Positions 42,277-49,779 of a DNA stretch of 64,000 nucleotides are shown in pieces; position 1 is the first letter of the stretch, and every line of letters starts with the position of its first letter. Both the position numbers and the translations under genes were made by a program. Below the pieces are notes generated by a model. That model worked only from the letters and a program-made list of their open reading frames with translations, was not told the DNA's origin and did no database searches. The DNA comes from JAEUIE01 sp047602475. GTDB taxonomy: Bacteria; Planctomycetota; Planctomycetia; Gemmatales; HRBIN36. The DNA lies in the NCBI GenBank assembly GCA_047602475.1, contig JASGHE010000002.1, positions 2,294,001 through 2,358,000 of the forward strand, given 5' to 3'.

Positions 42277-44084
42277 GTTGTGAGCCAAGAGAGTGCATTG
42301 TTGATGTAGTCTGGGAGCGATTTTGCTTTTCCTGCGTGCCTTGCCATTAGTTGCGAGAAGCGGGCTTTGCCAACTCGTTTCGAGAGTTTGAGAAGTCTTG
42401 TTGCAAGCAATTCTAATTGTTCCTTTTTACTAGCTACCGTTCTTGCAGCGTTGTGAGCGGTTATGGCTTCTTTAATCCGTTGGGTGCTTATCGGGGCTGC
42501 TATGTCAGAGACTGTTGCGAGAATAACTTCGAAAAGACCAGGTATAGCCAGTGTCCGTTCAAACGTCGTTGCGTTCTGAAACACCTTGACGTATTCATTC
42601 TCAAGTGCCAGTAGATTGTCCTCTGGAGGAATTTCATCGCCCTCATCTACATCATGAATCACAGCATCACTTGGCTTCATGTCCCCATCGGTAAGTATTG
42701 CACATTTCTTTGGCAAACAGTCTTTGCTGAACAGTTTCGAGTACGAGCTAAAATGAACTCCATGAATCGCGACTATGCTGATTCCGCGTCTGTCTAAATC
42801 AAGTTTCCTTACAGTCTTGATAAGTGCTGGAATCAGGAAGACTTCGGCAGCTCCTTCAACAAGTATTACTTGCTTTGCGAACAGAAGAGTTGACTTTGTC
42901 GAATCAAGGTAACGGCCAAGATCGTCTTCTTCCGTTTTAGAAAGCCCAGCGTGCAATGTGGGTGTGGCGCACAAAGTGCCGGTCTTAGTGTTTGTTAAAC
43001 AGAGGTAGGAGCTTAGCCGTGAGTGTGAGCTAACGTGAGTGCTATGGGTCGTCACGACTACCTGAACTGATTTTCGTGTTAGCGAAGCGTAAAGAACCCG
43101 CTGAAGTTGTGGATGCAGATGTGCCTCGGGTTCTTCTACAAGCAGTAGCTGCCCTGCAACCTTGCCGGATTTCAATCTCATGTCGAAGTAATCTAACAGC
43201 ATACAAATATAGAGAATATTGTTTAACCCAAGCCCGTTTCGCATCACCTCAAAATCGCTGATGGATTCGTTTGTTAGCAGCAGAGAGAGCGATCGCGTTA
43301 TGGATGCAAAAGAAGGGTCGGCCATGCCGAGCGAGATCCCCATAGCATGCCCTTCACCAGTTGTTTCAAGAAACGATTCCTTGATACGCTGACTTGCCGT
43401 CTTTAGTGTTGGCATGCTAGACACTTTTTCGTTCGCACCTTTTAGGATCGTGACAAGCTCATTCTTCTCGGCGTCTGTGATTTCGTGATTATCTAAGAGT
43501 TTGCTGATGATAGAAAATCTACTTGTCTTTAAGTCATTAATCACGTCTCGCAATGCTGGCAGCATTGTGACTTGGATGTACTGCAAATCACTCATTCGGA
43601 AGGAGGAGCCGATGGTCTCATCCCACTTTACTTTCGCAGGATCGTTTGGTCCTCCTACGGTAAGTTCCCAACCGTAGTCCTCTAAAGTAAGACATGTTCC
43701 CGGGTGACTCTTATCAAGAATTGCTTGTCGAACAGAGTCTTTTGGTCGAAAGCGGTAAGTGATTCGAGCCAAGTTTGGTGAAACTTCCCAGGCACCTACT
43801 AGTGCCGCTGCATCGCGGTCATTCTCGCCAAGGTAATCGACCAAATCCAGTGACACGATTACCTGTGATGGCAGGCTAATATCAACTTTGGAATTGATAT
43901 CATGTTCTGTGAGTTGACGGTAGAAGGATGAGAGTGTGATATCGCAGGCAAGCCTTACAGCATGAATAAAATTCGTCTTCCCAGTGTTGTTCTCGCCGAT
44001 AATGCAAGTCACACCGGTCTCTAGGGGGGCATCTATTAACTGGAAGTTTCGGAAATTAACAATGACAATTCGCTTGATGTGCAT
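42273..44084 (-). CDS. gajA: GajA-like OLD nuclease (ABC ATPase plus TOPRIM) of a Gabija-type system
   Basis: 603 residues. The N-terminal ATPase begins with KRIVIVNFRNF and Walker A GENNTGKTNFI near residue 32; the signature and Walker B region are LGLNNILYICMLLDY and LLLVEEPEAHLHPQLQR. Residues from about 395 form a TOPRIM domain: VILVEGAAEVFLIPAL (the Glu of OLD nucleases), then GVHFSSYSKLF and the acidic ILTDGDMKPSD. This matches the OLD family and GajA of Gabija, which nicks phage DNA when nucleotides are depleted. GGAAG lies six bases before the ATG. Active-site residues appear intact. Confidence 0.88.
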   Translation of the reverse strand: MHIKRIVIVNFRNFQLIDAPLETGVTCIIGENNTGKTNFIHAVRLACDITLSSFYRQLTEHDINSKVDISLPSQVIVSLDLVDYLGENDRDAAALVGAWEVSPNLARITYRFRPKDSVRQAILDKSHPGTCLTLEDYGWELTVGGPNDPAKVKWDETIGSSFRMSDLQYIQVTMLPALRDVINDLKTSRFSIISKLLDNHEITDAEKNELVTILKGANEKVSSMPTLKTASQRIKESFLETTGEGHAMGISLGMADPSFASITRSLSLLLTNESISDFEVMRNGLGLNNILYICMLLDYFDMRLKSGKVAGQLLLVEEPEAHLHPQLQRVLYASLTRKSVQVVVTTHSTHVSSHSRLSSYLCLTNTKTGTLCATPTLHAGLSKTEEDDLGRYLDSTKSTLLFAKQVILVEGAAEVFLIPALIKTVRKLDLDRRGISIVAIHGVHFSSYSKLFSKDCLPKKCAILTDGDMKPSDAVIHDVDEGDEIPPEDNLLALENEYVKVFQNATTFERTLAIPGLFEVILATVSDIAAPISTQRIKEAITAHNAARTVASKKEQLELLATRLLKLSKRVGKARFSQLMARHAGKAKSLPDYINNALSWLTT

Positions 44085-44442
44085 TGCGTTCTTCCAAAGA
44101 GCTCAATTTTTATAGAAGTTTGCTGATTTGATCTGGCAGCTTCAGCCCCCATTTTAGGTTCCCTTCTAATTCCAACAACAACCACTGTTGTTTTTGCAAG
44201 GGAAATCCTAAAAGACTATTTCTACACCTCCCTTAGCGTTCATGAAGAGTGTGACATATCAGCGGTGGGGCAGGACTTGGCGTAATTCTTCAGTATCGTA
44301 TGGGTTGTCAGTCGTTGCGGCACATCTATTAAGCTGCCCACATATCACATCTATCTACCCAAACTATTGCCTGCATAGACCTTGCGCTTCGCAAGATGGC
44401 TGGAGTTCCAAACCACTCAACGGAATATCTAGAACGCTTCAG
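44085..44442. other. Intergenic region between the methyltransferase and the GajA-like gene
   Basis: 358 bases without a supported gene. On the minus strand it would contain the promoter of the gajA-gajB pair: a TATAAA-like box lies 30-40 bases before the GajA start (near 44112), and a palindrome AACAAC / GTTGTT occurs near 44175-44192. This gap argues that the methyltransferase/ParB pair and the gajAB pair are separately transcribed, though read-through is possible. Confidence 0.4.
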
Positions 44443-45345
44443 CTAACTAGCCCTTGTTAGAGCAGATTGGATGAATGGCAGTCGAGATCGATTTGGAATG
44501 ATGACCTTGTCTGAAAATACAAATATCTCTCTTCCCTTATAAGCACGTGACGCATTGTACTGCAGGTCATAGATGAGGGAACGACGGCCTGAGTAGTTTT
44601 CCAGGATCTGCGCAGCGGCATCGTAAGAGACAAGCCACGGCTGTTTCAAATTAGACTGTACGAACTTAGCCAGACGGCAGTGATCTGTAGGTAAATAATA
44701 GTTTGGATAGAGTCGATCCGCCTTGTTGAAGTAGGGAGGATCGCAATAAACAAGGGTCTTCAGCCCCATCTTTCCAATGTAACTCTCTATGTACTTTTCA
44801 GCATCCAAATTCTTGACCGTGATCATTTTTCTCTTCGAGGCGATCGCTTCTATTCGATTGATTAGTTCTTTGCGTGGAAATCTGGCGTCCATTTTCCAGG
44901 TCCCATTCTGATTTAGGCCTCCGATAAGACCACCATTAATGATGCCAGAACGATTGCACCTATTCAGGTAAAAGAAGCTGAAACCAACATCAATGCTACA
45001 GTGCTGTAATGGACGTTGAACAATAGCGCGGTGCCTTTTCCACTCATCGACATTCAAGCTCGCCCTGGAAATACGCCGACAAATCTCTTCCGTCTTCGAA
45101 ATCACCGATCTCCAAAAAGCGTACACCAGCCGGCAGGAATCATTCAAATGGATGCGTGATACTACTCCTGATAACAGTAAACTGATACCAACTCCAGCTC
45201 CCCCCGCATAAGGCTCCGCGTATTCACAGCCTTCTAAAGCATTTGCAGTAATGACTTCTTCAATGAACGGTGTAAGCTTCTGCTTACCGCCAGGGTACCG
45301 TAGAGGTGATTTTGCGAACTGCATCGATGGCTCTCCACTAGGCAT
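44443..45345 (-). CDS. D12-class adenine-specific DNA methyltransferase
   Basis: 300 residues from the ATG at 45345, or 293 from the ATG at 45324 (GGAG upstream). Motifs of the Dam/D12 family in order: SPLRYPGGKQKL near the N-terminus, YAEPYAGGAGVGISLLL (AdoMet motif I), IHLNDSCRLVYAFWR, and the catalytic VYCDPPYF (DPPY). It should methylate the N6 of adenine in a specific site. The first ATG overlaps the ParB-fold gene's end by eight bases, so the two are coupled. No restriction nuclease of its own lies next to it; the nearest nuclease is GajA. Confidence 0.9.
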   Translation of the reverse strand: MPSGEPSMQFAKSPLRYPGGKQKLTPFIEEVITANALEGCEYAEPYAGGAGVGISLLLSGVVSRIHLNDSCRLVYAFWRSVISKTEEICRRISRASLNVDEWKRHRAIVQRPLQHCSIDVGFSFFYLNRCNRSGIINGGLIGGLNQNGTWKMDARFPRKELINRIEAIASKRKMITVKNLDAEKYIESYIGKMGLKTLVYCDPPYFNKADRLYPNYYLPTDHCRLAKFVQSNLKQPWLVSYDAAAQILENYSGRRSLIYDLQYNASRAYKGREIFVFSDKVIIPNRSRLPFIQSALTRAS

Positions 45346-46738
45346 TCATAGCTTGGAGTAGGCAAAAAATATTGTGGAACTTCTCGCAGATGTCTGCAGT
45401 TGCAACCGAGAACTTTTTATGATGCACAAGATGGTTCATGGAAGTTACTGACAAGAATCCATCGTGAGAACCAAGATCTGCAATCGCACCATGTAATTTC
45501 TTTTTAGTCTCTCTGTCAGTATTGTTCTTTGTCATGTGCTTCGTAATATCACGCAGCACGTCCGCTAGATACTTGTCATTGCCATCAGATTTCTTGGAAG
45601 AAAGACCTGCCGCTGCATGGTCGTCGCAGTACACTTTTGCAGATATTTCGAACAGGCTCCGCAGGACAAAGCAAAACGCCAATGGAGTCTTTACAATATT
45701 GAGCAGAATAATTTCATTTCGAAGCGTTTGAACCTTCTCTCGACCCTTTCCAACAATCTTCCAGTTCTTAAGTTCAGCAATAACTGACTTAGGTTCGTTG
45801 AGTGGGGGAGTTGTTGGCGATTTCGCCGATGGTTTCGTCGTCGGAGCCTGCTGGGGTGGCGCAGCTGGCGGAAGTCCAGCTGTTCCACCTGGCTGAGCTT
45901 TCCCTGAGGTAGGGCTTGCAGGAGGAGCCGCTGGCGTCGGGAACCCGTAGACCACTCCAAAGTCTTTCGTCGAATCACGCAATTTGGTGAAGGTCAGTTC
46001 GTTTGTACCAATGTCAAAAAGCATCGCTTCTAGCTTCTTCCGGCTTGAGAGCTTTGCAGGATATGCCTTAACCAATTCTGCCTTTGTTTCGAATCCTAAA
46101 CGAGTGGACACCCGTTCGAGAGCCTCGGCAAGAACTGTCACGGGATAGTCGCCAGCCCATACCTCTCGTTGCGAGTCTGATACATTCAAACCATGCTTTA
46201 AATACTTTTCGAGTAAGTCTAGAGCTGGTTCTGGCTTTTTGTTTTGATCGCGATTATGCCTCGCTGTTGCGACGGCCTTCCATTTATCGCGACCAGCTTT
46301 TTCAGCCTTGCCGTGAATACGCGCTACAACTTTGTCTGCGGCCTCCGCTTCACTTGCTTTGTACACCTGACATGAAACTTTGGCGTTGTCTTTGCGACAA
46401 TGTGGTGTAAGCACTGTAATCTTTGACTGAATGTCCTCAGGTAAGTCAGTGAGAGTATACTTCAGATGCCCCAGAATGATCTTCAGTATTCCAACGCGCC
46501 TATTTCCTTCTTTAACAACCAGAGTCTTCTTTCCTTTGTTTTCTGTCTCCAAAACGATAATGTTCTCCGTTCTTGAATACCCATCATCAAGAATGCTGTG
46601 CATTAAACCCCAAAGGTAGTCGGGGCTTATGCTCTCCATAGATTTGACCGCAGCTAATTCACTTCGTTGATGGACTGTTCGGTAATTCGCAAGATCAAGT
46701 GAAAGGTCACTTACAGCGATGTCTGTGGTTGTTGGCAT
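45338..46738 (-). CDS. ParB/sulfiredoxin-fold protein with Pro-rich linker
   Basis: 466 residues. The ParB-like domain is at about residues 1-130: DLSLDLANYRT, SILDDGYSRTENIIVLE, then the signature TLVVKEGNRRVGILKIIL (the ParB GxxRR box). A helical region follows to 270, then a Pro/Ala-rich linker of 60 residues, then a helical C-terminal domain (LFEISAKVYCDDH, FLSVTSMNHLVHHKKFSV). ParB-fold proteins are often nucleases or CTPases, and one class accompanies methyltransferases in defence loci. There is no ParA beside it, so a partition role is unlikely. Confidence 0.78.
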   Translation of the reverse strand: MPTTTDIAVSDLSLDLANYRTVHQRSELAAVKSMESISPDYLWGLMHSILDDGYSRTENIIVLETENKGKKTLVVKEGNRRVGILKIILGHLKYTLTDLPEDIQSKITVLTPHCRKDNAKVSCQVYKASEAEAADKVVARIHGKAEKAGRDKWKAVATARHNRDQNKKPEPALDLLEKYLKHGLNVSDSQREVWAGDYPVTVLAEALERVSTRLGFETKAELVKAYPAKLSSRKKLEAMLFDIGTNELTFTKLRDSTKDFGVVYGFPTPAAPPASPTSGKAQPGGTAGLPPAAPPQQAPTTKPSAKSPTTPPLNEPKSVIAELKNWKIVGKGREKVQTLRNEIILLNIVKTPLAFCFVLRSLFEISAKVYCDDHAAAGLSSKKSDGNDKYLADVLRDITKHMTKNNTDRETKKKLHGAIADLGSHDGFLSVTSMNHLVHHKKFSVATADICEKFHNIFCLLQAMNA

Positions 46739-46870
46739 GAGAAGCTCTACTAGAGAATAATGATAACATATCCTTCCCCTTCAGGTCGGAGGAGAAAAAC
46801 ATCGATTTGCCAAACAGGGTCACTTTGAACCACCTGATTAGACGGCAAATACGGCAATCTCGACATAGTG

Positions 46871-47689
46871 TCAACCGCGGCCGCTAGCCAATTTCTTGCA
46901 TAATGGCTTGTACGGCATTTCTATCCTGCTCGGCCTAGATTCAGTGATAATGGGTGTGCTGTGCCCAAGTACTGCTCGAGCTTGATCAAGCCCATACCTC
47001 TGACGAATTTCAGTTGCCCTGGTATGACGTAACTGATTTGGCGCCCACGGTTCGAGGCCGATTCTTTTGGCCACTCGCCGTAGATACAGCCCGTAGTCGC
47101 TGGGCGAATAGGGCTTCTCGGATGTAGTTCGCTTGCCGTTCCCTTGCCCTGCGCTGGTTAAGCAGGGATCATCTTTACACCGCAGCAGGTAAGTCCGTAG
47201 CACATCCTGACCACGCGGCCCGATGGCGATCTCTCGGACCTTTCCCCGCCAAGAGGTCTTGTGCTGGTGCGGCCGGTAAATCCAGATAGGGGCGGATCGA
47301 TCCACCTGCCCTGGAGTGATGCGGCATACCTCGCCCGGCCGCATGCCGCTCAGGAGTTGCAGCCGGGCCATGGCAGCTACCGTTGGCCGGCACTCTGAAA
47401 CCACTCGCTCAAAGTCTTCGAGGGATACCGGCTGCACGGGCTCGGTTTCATGAGCGGCCGTCCTGCCTTTCTGAAGACCGGCAATAGCTGAGATCTGGTG
47501 CCAGACGTCGCCTGGTACCAGTTCCTCGGAGGCGCCCCACTTGAAGACATGCTTGAGCCGACAAATGCGCTGGTTAATTACTTTCCGGGCCAACTTACTC
47601 CTGATCATCTTCTGTCGAACCGCCTTGAGAGACTTGGGGCAGAACTCCTTCACAAGCGTCCGTCCGTAGAGTTCCAGCATCGGCTTCAT
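46871..47689 (-). pseudogene. Inactive tyrosine recombinase remnant
   Basis: About 270 residues with the catalytic Arg (SGMRPGEVCRITP), the second Arg/His box (NQLRHTRATEI) and LGHSTPIITE. After that, family members continue VYAE with the nucleophile Tyr; here the bases have changed and the frame slips, giving SRPSRIEMPYKP, so no Tyr is in the right place. The expected continuation AEQDRNAVQAIMQEIG ending in a stop is seen in another frame to 46884. The N-terminus is also cut: an in-frame TGA lies just upstream near 47786. The enzyme is therefore dead. Confidence 0.75.
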
Positions 47690-47789
47690 CGACTGGCGGA
47701 AGTTGGCCAGCTCACTGGTCGAACTGCCATCCTCCCGAAGGTTGCTCCGCCAGTGGCAGGTCGAGACGTAAGTCTCGCGATCTCAACAG

Positions 47790-48256
47790 GTTATCAAGTA
47801 GACAGAACCGGGTATGATCCGGCGACCTAGGATTTTCAGACCGTCCCTTGAACTGCTTCTATCACTTGCAAAGTTACCCCTGTCTCGGCAGCCTAGCTTC
47901 AGCTAGATAGCCGAAGAAATGTTACCATCGTAAGTAACCTTAGAATGGCACAATATTTCAGCTTTCTGTTATGGACGGATGCCTTAACTTAGTAAAAGTC
48001 AAGACGTTGTTGATCGAACCGGGTACACCTCCACGCCATAACCAAGTAGACCAAGGGCTCGTCATGGTCTTTGTTATCGACTGCAATCAGGACTCTGAGA
48101 GACACGGGATCCTTGGTCTTCAACAGCATAGGTAAAGACAGGAATGAAAAGACCGCCCCAGGAGAATTGGAAGCGGCCGATGCTGAGAAGCATGCCAGCC
48201 AACATTACTGATAACTGGAGCGAGTTCACACTACCATGCTCAGAAAGTGATAGCAA
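47790..48256. other. Spacer after the integrase remnant; no supported gene
   Basis: Roughly 460 bases. A short minus-strand frame at about 48133-47993 (46 codons, LRVLIAVDNKDHDEP within it) has coding-like composition but no homologue I can name. It may be the eroded border of the mobile region. Confidence 0.3.
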
Positions 48257-48604
48257 GTGAAAACTTCAAGCGAGTTTGACGTGAGAACCGGTTCTGCCTT
48301 GCCGGCTAGCATTTTGCGTGATTATACTGTAGTCATGACTGAGAACTACAAGCGCTACGAAGCTATGTCTTATCGGCTCCTCTTTACCCATGGCTTTCTG
48401 CCAAGCGGGTATAGTGGCTGGACGAAGCGGAGCGATACCACACTGACGACAGCTACGATGGTTGACAAAAGTCCGATACTTCGGCTGGAAATGCAATCAC
48501 TTAGCAGCCATGGTGTAATGCAGAGTATCCGCAGGAACTACATAAATCTGAGTGAGACGGATGAAAAGAGATTGAAATACAAGATAGAGTCGTTTGGTCC
48601 CTAA
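48257..48604 (+). CDS. Hypothetical small protein
   Basis: 115 codons on the plus strand with basic and aromatic composition (ENYKRYEAMSYRLLF, NYINLSETDEKRL). There is no clear ribosome binding site and no recognised motif. It could be a chance frame in the border of the mobile region; listed because no other gene covers it. Confidence 0.3.
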   Translation: MKTSSEFDVRTGSALPASILRDYTVVMTENYKRYEAMSYRLLFTHGFLPSGYSGWTKRSDTTLTTATMVDKSPILRLEMQSLSSHGVMQSIRRNYINLSETDEKRLKYKIESFGP

Positions 48605-48714
48605 GATCATCTCCCCTCACTTCGAATGCCGATAGACTTCGACTTCTTCAGTGATATTGTGGCCATCTTTAGGACAATGCAACCGTTTTTTAGTGTGCGC
48701 CGAAATTTTGAAAA

Positions 48715-49779
48715 TCAAGGCAAAGCCACTTCGGTAAGTAGTTTGCTCAAATCTGAGGGATCGACTGGTTTGACCAGGTGATGATTAAAACCTGCATCCT
48801 GTGATTTCTTTTTATCCTCGTCTTGTCCCCAGCCGGTTAGGGCTATCAGTACGATATTACGACCCCACGATTGTTCACGGATGCGGCGGCATGCCTCGTA
48901 GCCATTCATTTTGGGCATTCCAATATCGAGGAAAACAATGTCGGGACGAAAAAGTTCTCCCACCTCGAGTGCCTGTCGCCCGTCGTGAGCAGTACGTACG
49001 TCGTTCCCCATGATCAAGAGTAATTCGGAGAGGCTTTCCGCTGAGTCCACATTGTCGTCGGTCACCAGGATTCGAAATCGACCAGGCAGATGTGTGTGCT
49101 TTACTTCTACTTTCGCCAGCTCCGCCGATTCAACCACCGGCACTCGGACGATAAATTCGCTGCCTCGGCCCTGGCCTTCGCTATGTGCTTCCACTGTGCC
49201 ACCATGCATCTCAACTAATCTCTTCACTAATGTCAGACCGATCCCCAATCCTCCTTGTGCCTTCTCCAAACTGCGATCTACCTGTGTAAACAGATCGAAC
49301 ACTTTTGGTAGCATGGGAGCCGGAATGCCGACGCCAGTATCCCGCACCCTGATCGCCGCTTGATCACTCTGCAACTCGACATTCAGTAAGATTTGACCTC
49401 CCGGATTGGTATATTTGGCAGCATTGTTCAGCAGATTAGATACAACTTGAGCGAGCCGAGTAACATCGGCGTCCACAAAGATCGCATCATAAGGCATGCT
49501 GATACTTAGAGCGTGACTACTTGCCTCGATCAATGGGCGGCTCGTTTCAACCGCCTGGTCAATCACCGCCGCCAGCGGCCCCCGCTCTTTCTGCAGAGTC
49601 ATCTTGCCCCGACTGATACGGCTCATGTCAAGCAGGTCGTCCACCAGCCTGATCATCTGACCTAGTTGACGTTCCATCATGGATAATGGCTTGTCGAACT
49701 TGGATTCTGCGTTGTTTGCCAGTCGCATGATTTGCAGACCATTGCGAATTGGCGCTAATGGATTGCGGAGTTCATGCAC
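48715..49779 (-). CDS. C-terminal piece of a hybrid histidine kinase: HisKA, ATPase and receiver domains
   Basis: 354 residues beginning at MHELRNPLAPIRNG, the conserved H-box with the phosphorylated His at its second residue. The ATPase boxes are VSNLLNNAAKYTNPGG (N), VRDTGVGIPAP (G1), and GGLGIGLTLVKRLVEMHGG (G2) by their cores. The receiver domain (about residues 235-350) carries VTDDN, the phospho-acceptor Asp in VFLDIGMP, ALTGWG and VKPVD. The N-terminal sensor part is in the upstream frame (49755-52337), and one missing base near 49770 separates them. Confidence 0.9.
   Translation of the reverse strand: MHELRNPLAPIRNGLQIMRLANNAESKFDKPLSMMERQLGQMIRLVDDLLDMSRISRGKMTLQKERGPLAAVIDQAVETSRPLIEASSHALSISMPYDAIFVDADVTRLAQVVSNLLNNAAKYTNPGGQILLNVELQSDQAAIRVRDTGVGIPAPMLPKVFDLFTQVDRSLEKAQGGLGIGLTLVKRLVEMHGGTVEAHSEGQGRGSEFIVRVPVVESAELAKVEVKHTHLPGRFRILVTDDNVDSAESLSELLLIMGNDVRTAHDGRQALEVGELFRPDIVFLDIGMPKMNGYEACRRIREQSWGRNIVLIALTGWGQDEDKKKSQDAGFNHHLVKPVDPSDLSKLLTEVALP

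Noticed and set aside
45338..46738. Chromosome partition gene parB
   Set aside because: No parA neighbour, and the gene is coupled to a methyltransferase in a mobile region.
47993..48133. 46-codon minus-strand frame with coding-like composition
   Set aside because: Too short, no ribosome binding site and no motif.
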